From Adineta steineri (lineage: Eukaryota; Rotifera; Eurotatoria; Adinetida; Adinetidae): DNA of 64,000 bases. This document shows, piece by piece, positions 1 to 11,073 of the stretch. Positions within the stretch are counted from its first letter, which is position 1; every line of letters starts with the position of its first letter. The notes under the pieces are model-generated. The model was not told the origin of the DNA and did no database searches. It saw only the letters and a list, made by a program, of their open reading frames with translations. Where the stretch lies: the NCBI GenBank assembly GCA_905250115.1, contig CAJNOI010000002.1, forward strand, positions 564,771 through 628,770, written 5' to 3'. Made by a program: the position numbers and the translations under genes.

Positions 1-1867
1 TAACGAAGCGAAGCGAAATAGGAAAAAAAAAGATGAAACAGATTAGACAACATTGAAGTGATGTGAATGTAAATCGAAGCCTTTGTCATATAAGTTCATT
101 ATTCCGATGCGCTATCGTTAAAATGACATGAAGACTGAAAGAGAGCAAGAGAAAAAGAGCAATGACAGTAGATTACGATGAGAAAAGAGAAAGAAAAATC
201 CATAGATGCGATGATCTTTATGTTGCGTTTTTCTTTCTTGATGTAGATGAATATTGGATTTCACTTTGTATGTAAACGCACACATTGGTAAGATTGACAT
301 GATTAGAGCAATCCAACGATGACAAGCGAAATTTGATTTTCTCGATCCTTTTTTCTTTTTGACTTGTCTTATTCTATCATTTTGATAGAATGCATTAAGA
401 ATATGAGTTATTGGCATTTCACTTTAGATTAGTATAATAATTTCTTTTTCTTTTTTAGCATTAGAATAATTTTTTAATTAAGATCTTAATGAATGTTGCA
501 CTATATAGTCACATACCAATTTACATCTATCTTCTCGTTTTTCTTCCTGAAACTAGAATAGAAAGGAAAAAGACTGAAGCAGGCAATAATATAAGATAGC
601 TGAAGGCTTATTTTAATCGAGATTGATGCATGCTATATTTTACAACTAAGTATGATAGATTTTTGGCATACATTTTCTCTAAGTAAATCAAAGTGTTCAG
701 TCTCGTTTAGTTGAGTAAAGAAAAATGTTAATATATATTGATATATATATGTGTGTGTGTGTGCTCGCAAGCGGAAGAGAAAAAGAAAGTGGAAGAAAAT
801 CGAATCAAACGGTTTCTCTTTCCAAACTAAGAAAAAATGTCTGTTACTACCGTTGCTTAAGCAATAGCTTTTGCTTTTTTCTTTTTGTAGATTCTTCATC
901 CGCTTGATTATTATAAAGAAGCAAAAAGACTATAGAAGAAGGAATAAGAGGGAGAGAGAGCAAGACGATTTCCGCTTGCTGCACAATCCGAAACCCATTC
1001 GTCATAGACAAGTGGAAGAAAACGCTTTTTTTCTTAAGAACTTGTATTCATTCACTTATTCACTCACTCGTCTACTTCTTCTCATTATCAATCATATCAA
1101 GGTCTTTTCATTGCTAACTACTAGTGTATATATTCATAGTTGAAATCGAATTTTGCTTTAGCTTATGAAGGCTTGTACGAACGATCTTATTCTCTGTTAA
1201 TCATATTATTAACGTCGAGAAGACGACAAGAAATAGAAAGGAAAACGAGAGAGAGAGAGAGTATAAGAGAAATCATTGCTTTCTTCGTCTTCTTCTTCAA
1301 TTCTTTATCAAAGAAGAATATCGACGGAAAAGCTAAAGGGAAAAGAAAAGACTGAAGAGGGGAAAAGAAGCAGAAGAAAAAAAATCGACAGAATAGAATC
1401 AAAATCGATCATTTCAATTTTCACAATACTATATTATAGCCTGATTCTTTTCGCAAATCGTAGTAGTGACAGCGAACGGAAGTTAACCAAAAATGTCTTG
1501 TTGAAATAGAGAAAAAATTAGAGAAAGAGAGAAAGAAAGAGAGCGAAATGGAACGGCTTTTCCATTGCTTCCTCTTTAAATGCATATAAGAGAAAAAAAG
1601 CGACGTAAGTTACAAAAAAAAAGAAGAAGACGAAGAAAAAAAAGAAGAGGCAGAAAAAGAAAATCATCATCTATAAATCATCGACCATTCGCATGTAGTA
1701 GTGCCACTCATTACTATCGTTCGGTTGTCGTTATTACGCTAAAGCATAACGAGAAAAAAAAAAGAAAAAGAAAGTTTCTCTATGTCAACAGACATTCAAC
1801 TTGATTCTTCGACTTCTATCTTCTTAATAATGATTATTAAACAAGTCATGTTATTATCTTCTTCTAG
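1..1867 (+). other. Intron or upstream region of the IQSEC gene
   Basis: No convincing coding exon is visible. The stretch ends in a good acceptor (TTCTAG) directly before the first recognisable IQSEC exon, so it is most likely a long intron or contains a 5' leader. It holds an AT/GT simple repeat near 735-765 and a long purine-rich (GA/AAG) tract at about 900-1660. The short reading frames here are low-complexity K/R/E or F/L strings and are not counted as genes. Confidence 0.55.
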
Positions 1868-3095
1868 CAATCGATGATGGTGAAGATCTTGATGTAAATT
1901 ATTTAAGTGAAATCTATGAACGTATACGTGCTGAAGAATTTCGTCCAGATAATGATCATGTAACACAAGTTGCTAAATTTGAACAAACACTTATTGGTAA
2001 AAAACCCATCTTAATTGCGCCACATCGTCGACTTGTTTGTTATTGTCGTTTATATGAAATCTTTGATTTATCAAAACGTGATAGACTTACAGCACATCAA
2101 CGTGAAGTATTTCTATTCAATGATTTACTCGTTGTAAGTTTCATTTCAACTCTATTTTTTTTCTATTATTTTTTTTTTGTTGTATAATATTTAGATTACA
2201 AAAATTTCCGGTAAAAAACGTCAACAATTACAATATCAATTTCGACAAGCATTTCGTTTATCTGGAATGAATTTATATTTATTTGAAACGACATGTAAAA
2301 AAAAATTTTTTTTTTACAAGTATGTTTTTTTAAAAATTTAATATATCTTTCAGATTATCAATATGGTATTCGTCTTGTACGTAAACCAGATATAAATCAA
2401 ACAAATTTAATAACATTTAATGCAAGAAATGAACATGATAGAACAAAATTTTGTGAAGATTTAAAAGAAGCAATTATGGAAATGGATGAAATGGAAGGAT
2501 TACGTATACAGTCTGAACTTGATAAATTACGTGGCTCATGGAGTTCACTTGCTGATATACCAAATAACAATAATAATAATAATAATAATGGAGTTGTTTC
2601 ATCCTTAATTGATTATCCAACAAATAAACGTGATAGACCATTATCAAGAACATTATCAAATTCATTACTTGATATGACATTAACCATGGGTATTCCACCA
2701 ACATGTACGTAAAAATTTTGATAAATAAAATAAAAAATAGTTATTATTTTGTATTTAGTTAATCATCATACAACAATAAATAATACATCGGATATTTTAC
2801 CATATCGAAATTCTCAATGTTCAGTTGATAGTGGAATGGTAATTGAAATACAAAAGGAAAATTTATTTAATAAATAGTAATCATATCCTTTTCACAACCA
2901 AAAAGTGTCCATTCGTGATGATTTTATGGTTACTTTCAGGTTGTGGATAGGAAGGATTGCATAGTCTCTTATTATTATTATAGATAATATTTAGTGCATA
3001 TATATACGTTTTGTTGTTTGTAGGTTTCTTTGACAAATGATTTTTCACCGAATAATGGTATTACGATTCGTTCAACAGGGAATAAACTAAACTAA
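1868..3095 (+). CDS. IQSEC1: IQSEC/BRAG Arf guanine-exchange factor, 3' end (PH domain and tail)
   Basis: Five exons read in frame: 1868-2133, 2195-2294, 2354-2704, 2759-2838, 3024-3095 (288 aa, 5'-partial). The protein matches the end of Sec7 and the pleckstrin-homology domain of the IQSEC (BRAG/Schizo) ArfGEFs. Visible motifs are REVFLFNDLL, FRQAFRLSGMNLYLFE, YQYGIRLV and the acidic helix with RIQSELDKLRG. Family members load GTP on Arf6 at synapses and the cell cortex. The IQ motif and most of Sec7 must lie upstream of this window. An AAT run (about 2564-2589) encodes poly-Asn after the PH domain. The last exon is inferred from a phase-0 donor after SVDSGM; reading through that donor instead stops at 2876. 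The two ends could be alternative transcripts. Confidence 0.82.
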
Positions 3096-3303
3096 ATTTG
3101 TGAATTGATTCTACAGCTAAATTTAAGAAAGCTAGTCAGTCAAGTGTAAACAGTTGTTGTTTGTTTTGTTTTTTTTTTTCTCTTCTTTTGTGATGTTCAA
3201 AATGAGGAACATTTTGTATATGTTTAAATTCGTTTTTTTTTTGTGAAATAATGAAAAAAAGAAAAGAAAAGAAAGGAACAATCGGTCATATTTAATGTGA
3301 CTT

Positions 3304-4224
3304 TTATTGTCTATGATTTGATTGCATAAATATAGAAAATTTTTCAATATTTTCTTTAGCTTTTAATGTTAATAAATGATTTTCATTCTTAAGTTGTTCA
3401 TATTCATTTGATAAATTAGTTAATTCAATAGATTGTCGATTATGTTCATTTATTATGGATATTTGATTTATTTGTTTAAATATTCTATTATGTTGAATAA
3501 GAAATTGTTCTATTCGATTTGTTAATTTAATAAGTAATTCACGTCGTTGTTGAAGTTTAGAAGAATATTCATTGATTTGATATTTTTTATAACGATATTC
3601 ATTTTTAATATGATCAATTATAGTTGATTTTTGATTCATACTTAATTGTATTGAATTTAATAATTCTTGATAATCAATATTTAAATTAGATTGAAATATA
3701 TATGGTGAAATCTAAATAAAAGAAAAGTAAAATTTTGAATTTAGATTTTTTTTTGTATAAACTTGTTGCATGATATGTTTTATAGACGATTGATTGAGTA
3801 AATGATCGATTTGATCTCTTTTAGCACGCATTTGTAAAAGACGTGTTTCAATTGGTTCAATAATATCGAGCAAATTTTGATCATGTCGAATATATTCAAT
3901 AATGATTGATAAAGCTTTAAAATGTTGATGTAATTTATCGAGATAATTTTGTATAGTTTGAAAATTTGTTGTATATTGAAGAAATCTTTGTAAATAGATA
4001 TGATTATGTTCATCATTTGACAAAACAATATTAGGTGATTTTTGAGATGTATCTGCGGAAGATGTTTTATTTGTTGAAATTGATGTTTGAAGAATTTCAA
4101 CTGAATTTTCTGTTATTGGACTTAATAAACGATTGGGTAATGGATCATTAGATGAGGCATATTCATGTAGAGAATGATCATATTTCAGAAGAATTTTTGA
4201 TATGAAAGGAATTTCTGACGTCAT
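3304..4224 (-). CDS. Two-exon coiled-coil protein of unknown function
   Basis: Exon 1 is 4224-3763 and exon 2 is 3711-3304, joined phase 0 across a 51-nt intron (donor GTTTAT, acceptor TTTATTTAG) to give 289 aa. The start is the first ATG of the long frame. Residues 1-60 are Ser/Asn-rich. From about residue 75 the protein is mostly helical with heptad-like Leu/Ile spacing: first NYLDKLHQHFKALSIIIEY, then IEPIETRLLQMRAKRDQID, then a long coiled coil to the C-terminus. There is no signal peptide or TM segment. I do not recognise the family; a centrosomal, kinetochore or vesicle-tether coiled-coil subunit is possible but unsupported. It converges on IQSEC, with stop codons about 208 bp apart. 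Confidence 0.7.
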
Positions 4225-5985
4225 TATATCGTTATTTCACTGTATGATAACTATAAAAATAGACAGAGAGAAGAAAGAATTCTACGTATGACGAAATAGT
4301 AGAAAAGAAAGAAATAGATGACGGTAGATTGAAACCGATATATATATATTTTTTCAGTAGATGTAACGAATATATAAAGTATTTATAGTTAATCGTAAAT
4401 TTCTATTACTATTATGAAAAACAATTTTTTGTTTTCTATCATAATGAATATGATTAATTGATTATATTGCTGTTTGAAGAACGTTTGACTTATAATTTAG
4501 TTAACCTGTTAAGAAACTGATTGAATATTTTATTTTGTACATCATCCAGTAAAAAGATTTTTAGACAAGACTGGATAAGATTTGAAATATTGAGTATAAT
4601 TAAGAAAAAATATAAAATTTCTACAAAATAAGTGATAATGAATTCATAAAGATGCTTTTTTAGCAAGAAGAATCTGTGTATACTACAATGTTAACTAATC
4701 AGTGATAAATTTAAATTATTAAAATATCATCGTTTAGCTATGATATTTATTATAGTTTGTATCTAAATATGTTGGACTCTCGAATGGCTATAGTCAGATA
4801 TATGTTAATGAGTTGCTACAGGCATTCGTTGATCTCTTTTATTTATGACTTTGATCAGGATACTTTATCATCTTCTATTTATTAATACATCAGACAATAG
4901 TACTGAACATGATAAATAAATCTGTGCTATATTTCAGCTGTTCTTTTACAAAAAGATAAGTTTAAGACATGATTAAATGTAAAAATGTTTAAGTATACAA
5001 CTAGACGTACACTAAACCCTCGATATCTGATTCAAATCTATACTCAATACCCCAAACTTCCAAACAGTCTGAGTGTGGTGCATGTCTATGTACAACACTC
5101 TTCGTTGAACCTATCAATTTTTTTGTAGAATGATACATCAAACGAAAGTTATTATAGAGATTAATCACATCTAGATGATTAAAACCGCAAGAATTTTGTT
5201 AAATAACAACTGCTCTTATATAAATTACAAGTTCTAATTGTTATTTTGTTATGTTAGCATTTGAAACATTAAAATATCTACGAACTATTATTAATTAATA
5301 TCTGTCGCACAAATATTTTCAATTATAACTAACATAATCATACATGTAATTATTACGCTAAAGAAGAAGTAATCTTGTTGTGTACAAAAAGACTAATACA
5401 TATTTTTACGATAATTAAGATGTTGTTTCTTTAGAAGAAATGAAGTTATTGACATATGTCTAGTTCCAACGATGTTTATTGTTTTTAACGAAAAAAAAAA
5501 TATTGTTACGCCTATTTCCATTCCACTTCTTCGTGTCCTTGACAAGCTTTTCTCCTTCCTACGCAGTCTATATGTAATCTTCTATCGATATACGTAAATA
5601 TCTCAAGAAAAGCTTTTTTTATCTTATAGGGTTTTTCTATACATAGAGAAAATAAATATTTCCTGGAAAAACAGTCTGAATAAATGCACTCTATTGCACA
5701 CAACGACATCACGTTTTTTTTACATAATAAATTTCTTTAAAGATTATTTGATGTTTCACTATTATCTACTTGGTATATATGTTCATTTTTTCTGTTATGG
5801 ATATGTTTGACAATTCTTCAAAAGTGAAATAAGTGCTTGATATTCTATAAAGATAGATATAAATATGTGTAAACGTGCGTCACAAAGAGAAAAAAAAGAA
5901 GAAGAGGTGATATTTGAGTATAAAAAAAGAAAGGTTTTAAGGTCTTGTTAATAAAAGTCGTTGTTAATAGTTTTCATAATTATTT
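4225..5985. other. Intergenic, no gene seen
   Basis: About 1.8 kb of AT-rich DNA between the 5' end of the coiled-coil gene and the 3' end of the 678-aa gene, both on the minus strand. A 66-codon minus-strand frame at 5512-5712 has no family resemblance and no splice context. Only promoter-like AT runs such as the TATATATAT near 4340 stand out. Confidence 0.5.
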
Positions 5986-8022
5986 TCATCGTGTAGATGA
6001 AAGTGATATAATTTCGACAGGTTCATACATTGATTTCGATGAATAATTACGGGATGAATTATTATAATTCATTTGTTCATCATCATCATAATCATGATTA
6101 TGAAAACTAACATTTTTTTTTGAGGATAACATTGATGATGATGAACGAGATTTTGTTAATGAATCATTTGGTGAATCACCAATATTGTGCAAAATTTTCT
6201 TAGTTGTATCCGTTGAAAAACGTGTTATAGCATTAAGATCATCATTAAGACTACGAAGATGAATACTGTTTGATAATGGTTGACTAGAATGAATAAATGA
6301 ATAGTCACGAGGAGCATTTGCTACTGTTGAAAAATCATATAAAGATGATGCTGTAGGTGATACTAAACTAGTTGTACGTCTTGGTGGACTATAATCTGGT
6401 TTTGATGATAATGATAAACGATATTTTGAATAATAATCATCTTCAACAGGATTCGAACGATATTTTGATTGATAATCATCATCAGATAAATTTGATCGAT
6501 ATTTTGACTGATGATCTTCATCAATAGGATTTAAACGATATTTTCGATGATAATCATCATCACTTTGATTTGAACGATATTTTGTATGATAATCATCATC
6601 GATTAGATTTGAACGATGTTTTGTATGATAATCATGAGAATTTGAACGATATTTTGTATAATGACCATCGTCAATTGAATTTAAACGATTATATTCATCT
6701 ATATTATCATCATCATAATAACTATAATCATTAGCTTGTTCTTTTAATGGTACACGTACATCACGATTTGAATAAGATTTAGCACGTGTTTCATAATCAG
6801 GACTTGCAGCATGTTGTGGTTGATGTAAGTATGAAGCAACACCATAATGATATTGATTATATTTATTTGATGATTGTGTATCAGGTACTGAAAGTAATGC
6901 TGAATATGTTTCACTAAATAATGGTACAGCACTTGATGGTATTGATGTACGATATGGACTATATGCACGCATTATTTCATGATCTGGTTGTAATTTTTGA
7001 TTAATTTTATCAAGTTTATTATTCATAGTTGTTTCAAATTGTCGATAACGACCAAGAGCTGTTTTAAGTTCAGTAGATTTATCTTGTTCTTGTCTAACAC
7101 GTCGTTTAAGTGATGCTGGTGGTGTTGGTAAATCATAAGCAAGAACTTCAGCGGGTGATGCGAAATTCATTGCACGTGCTATTGATGCACTTGTATTTTC
7201 ATCATTAATACTACTTGCTCCTCGATCTAATAGAATAGCACTTTCCATTTCACTTTCATGTCTTTGACGCATTAAATTTAAACATAATTCATGATTACGT
7301 TGACGATCTTGTATTTGTTCCCATTTTTGGTCACGTAATGATTGAGCTTGTGCGGCTTTTAATTCTTCTTCACGATCCCATAAACTTAATTCTTCTAATT
7401 TATTCATTAAACGTCTTGTACGATGTTCACGCCAATTAGGATTTAAACGTGCACGATTTGTTTTTGGTACATATTTTTTTTCTTCTTTTAATGGTGATGT
7501 ATTACTAGATGTTTCAAGTTTATAACTTTCTACAAGTGTATCAATAAAATCTACTGGTCGACGTGATGATGAATAATTCGAACGAGTTTGATTAGAACTT
7601 GTTGAACGTGATCTAGGTATTTCAATATCATCGACTTTTGAAGCAAAATTTACTGAGCGAGTTTTTGATGATGTTGTTGTTGTTGTTGTTTCTTGTTCTC
7701 GAGATTGACTATTAATATTCTCCTTATTATTCTCTTCTGTAGAAATCTTTGTTGATTTTTGTTCTTGTACGTCAGATGTCGTAGATAGTGAATTATCAGC
7801 TTGAGGTTCTTCTTGAGATTTCTCTGTAATCAGATCTGAAGATGAACTTTGCTCTTCTTTTGTTTGTTCTTTATCCTCTTTGTTTGTGTTTGTCGATGGT
7901 GATGTTTCAATTTTTTCCTTTTCCTCGTTTACTACTGGAGATTTCTTTTCTAATGACGATGATGAAGGTGATTCGACTTCATCATTTTTCGTCGGAGGTA
8001 CTTCATCAGAAGCCGATGCCAT
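5986..8022 (-). CDS. Intronless low-complexity protein with seven tandem Tyr/Asp/Lys repeats
   Basis: A single 678-codon frame starting at ATG 8022. Residues 1-120 are acidic and Ser/Thr-rich. Residues 195-260 form a charged helix (NWREHRTRRLMNKLEELSLW, then EEELKAAQAQ), which looks like the only folded region. Residues 446-536 hold about seven degenerate copies of a 15-residue unit with the core DDDYHxKYRSN. The C-terminus is Ser/Asn/Tyr-rich. It has no signal peptide or TM segment. The absence of introns in 2 kb is unlike most neighbours. I do not recognise the family. The repeats suggest a phosphorylatable scaffold or cytoskeletal linker, which is inference only. Confidence 0.75.
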   Translation of the reverse strand: MASASDEVPPTKNDEVESPSSSSLEKKSPVVNEEKEKIETSPSTNTNKEDKEQTKEEQSSSSDLITEKSQEEPQADNSLSTTSDVQEQKSTKISTEENNKENINSQSREQETTTTTTSSKTRSVNFASKVDDIEIPRSRSTSSNQTRSNYSSSRRPVDFIDTLVESYKLETSSNTSPLKEEKKYVPKTNRARLNPNWREHRTRRLMNKLEELSLWDREEELKAAQAQSLRDQKWEQIQDRQRNHELCLNLMRQRHESEMESAILLDRGASSINDENTSASIARAMNFASPAEVLAYDLPTPPASLKRRVRQEQDKSTELKTALGRYRQFETTMNNKLDKINQKLQPDHEIMRAYSPYRTSIPSSAVPLFSETYSALLSVPDTQSSNKYNQYHYGVASYLHQPQHAASPDYETRAKSYSNRDVRVPLKEQANDYSYYDDDNIDEYNRLNSIDDGHYTKYRSNSHDYHTKHRSNLIDDDYHTKYRSNQSDDDYHRKYRLNPIDEDHQSKYRSNLSDDDYQSKYRSNPVEDDYYSKYRLSLSSKPDYSPPRRTTSLVSPTASSLYDFSTVANAPRDYSFIHSSQPLSNSIHLRSLNDDLNAITRFSTDTTKKILHNIGDSPNDSLTKSRSSSSMLSSKKNVSFHNHDYDDDEQMNYNNSSRNYSSKSMYEPVEIISLSSTR
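6415..6687 (-). repeat. Coding tandem repeat, 7 units of about 45 nt (42-48)
   Basis: Within the 678-aa gene, residues 446-536 repeat a unit ending KYRSN or KYRLN and preceded by an acidic DDD/EDD tract and Tyr/His. On the plus strand the marks are the recurring blocks AACGATATTTTG and ATAATCATCATC. Units differ by one residue in length and by several substitutions, so the array is old enough to have diverged while staying in frame. Confidence 0.8.
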
Positions 8023-11000
8023 GAGATATTTTTTTGTTTTATGATTTCACACTAAATAACCCTAAATAAATAAAAATGAAACACAGCTTTATTAAATTAG
8101 TTACCGAAGATTAGGAAATTATCTTTTTTGCGTCGTCTATGTAGATACAATCGTTCGACGACGACAACGACGACAACGATGCCGCTATGCGTGCTTCGCT
8201 AGGAAAAATAGTAAGAATTGTGTATCGTAAAAATGTATTTTTTCCCTCTCGCTTGCTGTCTCTCTCTCTCTCTCTCATTTTCTCTAGCATACACTCGTCT
8301 GACAGAACAATCATAAACAAACTCGTCTTATTCGTAATTGTTTTGAGATGTTTGTTCTATGTTTCGTCGCTTAAGAGTACTAGGAATCCTGCTAGTAACT
8401 AACTGTACATAAGCAAAGGATATATCACGCGTAAAGAAAAAAAAAAGTAGAAAAAAGGAGGAGAAGACGACGACGATAGAAAATCATTGATACCTTTTCT
8501 TACGGTCTTCTTTTTATGTTATTATGTCGATGAGAATAATCGCATTTGTGTATAGTACAAGAGAGCAAATGAATGTTGTCGTTTTATTCCTATGATAGCT
8601 AAAAGCATCAGAAATATAGGAAAAAAAAGAAGGTTATCCATCTCTGTACATACATACATTTTTGGTATAGAGCATAAGAAAGAAAGGAAATACTTCTCAT
8701 TCGTCAACCACAAAAGGACGCGTATTTACTCGTAGGGTAGATAAAGATCGATACCAGCAGTATAACTACCACGCTTCATCATACGAACATGGAAAAGAAA
8801 CAGAGACGTATTTTTTCTTCTATATAACAAAAAAGAAAGATTTCTGTCCATATTGACATCACGACTATACATTCATCAAGGCCTATATCCACTAAAAACG
8901 CTTTAGAATAATCAGATATAGATACAATCGAGGCTTCCATATAATTATACAATAATCTTCAAAATATATAAAATGAATATAACCATATATGTATATATAT
9001 ATATATATAATATTGAATGATTGACAATAAATGAAAAGTACAATACTCATATTCTACATGTATATATGTATGAATGCATACATATATATGTAGAGCAGAT
9101 ACCAGGCATTACTTCATGTTTTTCTTTTATTTCTTCTTGTATTTACATTATTTAAATGGTTAAAAGTTGTAAACAATCTTTCTCGTTATTCACCAGATGC
9201 TTCTACTATAATAAAACCATTTTGACTCAATTATCTAGCAGCAATATTGATATAACAACTATTGTATCTTCGCTCAACGATTTCTTCATTATACTCAACA
9301 AAAGAAACTACTCAGACCAATCATTATAGAATTCATTCAAATGATGACAGCTATGATAAACAGCTATGCAATCTATCTTATAAATTGTTGACAGTATATG
9401 ATGAACAATTCTGAAGAATAATCATTATTCGATATATAGATATGAACATCTAATGAGTCAAAGAAAATATTCAAGACTTAATCAATGGTATATAAAAGTA
9501 TTTCCTCTATCTAAGTTGATTATATAAATATATAACATTTGTTCATCTCTATTATCTATGATGAATTCATCTGATATTAACTTAGATTATTTTATATTGA
9601 TTTCTATGGCTCATTACATTATAATTTAGGATTGATTTTTTTAGAATACAAGAAAATATTACTATATGACCATATCTTTTGTAAATGCGATTGAATTCTG
9701 TATATATATACTTCATTTGTTTTGTAAGGTCTATGAGAATACATAATGCAATCAGTTGTAATATATTAGATAGATATTCTTATCCATTGTCTGACATCAA
9801 GAAACATATTATTTGAGGTATGTTCTCAAACAATTATGTATACATATTGTTCTTCTATATTACAGAAAACTGTATTATAATATGTTTTCTTCGATATTTA
9901 CATATATTATTTTGATATGTATCATTAAATATAAATATTAATCACACTATACACTTATAAAACCCGTCGGATATGGAAGTAGTAGTAGTAGATTATGCTT
10001 TATTTAACATATAAAAAAAATCAAACAGATGGAACAGTAAGTTACGGCAATCAGTAATCAAGAACCATAACGATCTGCCACTCTTTTCCTTGGATTCAAT
10101 GACAATATTTGTTATGATGGGATACTGTATTAACTATAAAGTTTAATATTTTTTCATATAAATTTGCTTTTATTTATATGTAGTAAAAGTAAAACACAAT
10201 CATTTATTGAAACACATCGGAATTTACTAAAATATTTTTATCAGTAATTTAAAACAGTACTTCTTATCTGTTGATATATAAACTAACAAAATATGTGATA
10301 TTATTAATAAACATCTACAAAAAGTGTACAAAAAGGAATATTTAGTCACTGTATAATCTTCGAATTAATTTGATAATATGAAACTGTTGTATAGTCAAAT
10401 AGAATAGTTGAAGCATGACAAGAAAAACCTAATTGTTTTTTAAATACGCAGATAATTCTATATCGTTAAGTACACATTTTCTTCTTATGTATCTAACATC
10501 GTTTCATCAAAAAAAGAAAAGTCTAAATACTACATGATAGATGCAAAAAATTGTCCCAACTATTAAATCCATTTACATATTTTTACTGAAACATATGTAT
10601 ACGTAAAACAACAAAAGTTAAAACCAATATTAGTATAAAAATATTATTTAATACTTCAGCTAAAACTGCATAGAAAATTTTCATGTAATAATTTAATTTA
10701 TGTTTTGGCGAATATTCACGTTTTTGTTTGTTTTCTTCTTATGCTTTTTTATCTGTGAGTATAAATGAATCAATTATAAAGAAAAATGAGTCTGCTCGTC
10801 ATTTAATTTTTTATATATAAAACAAAAACAGAGAAGAAAAAATTTGTTTTTGATGAATCATTTTATTTATAGCTATAAAGATATAGAAAAAAGTACGGGC
10901 GTATGTTGCCATGTGCTTTTTTCCGCGCTCTTTTTTTTCCTTCTCGCATATTCTAATGTCATTCTTTCCTGTGGGTATTTATTAAAAAAACCCACTGGGT

Positions 11001-11073
11001 AGTGTTTTGTTGGTTTTATATACAGACTGGATTATGATTGTCTTATTAATATAGTGCAATCAATAGCTTGATA
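8023..11073. other. Divergent intergenic region between the 678-aa gene and ZNFX1
   Basis: A 3-kb stretch with no supported gene. It contains a CT/TC run at about 8252-8276, an (AT)n/(GTAT)n tract near 8988-9012 and many short AT-rich runs. The two flanking genes are transcribed away from each other, so promoters for both should lie here. The plus-strand sequence CCCACTGGGTAGTG at 10991-11004 lies about 70-85 bp before the ZNFX1 ATG. Confidence 0.5.

Noticed and set aside
1580-1804. Lys/Arg-rich 74-codon plus frame
   Set aside because: Derived from the purine-rich AAG/AGA tract; no conserved features and it sits in an inferred intron.
5512-5712. 66-codon minus-strand frame with several Cys
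   Set aside because: No signal peptide, no promoter and no recognisable family; frame length is expected by chance.
6440-6620. Repeated GATTCGAAC/GATTTGAAC words resembling tRNA B boxes
   Set aside because: They are codons of the repeated KYRSN unit in the 678-aa protein.
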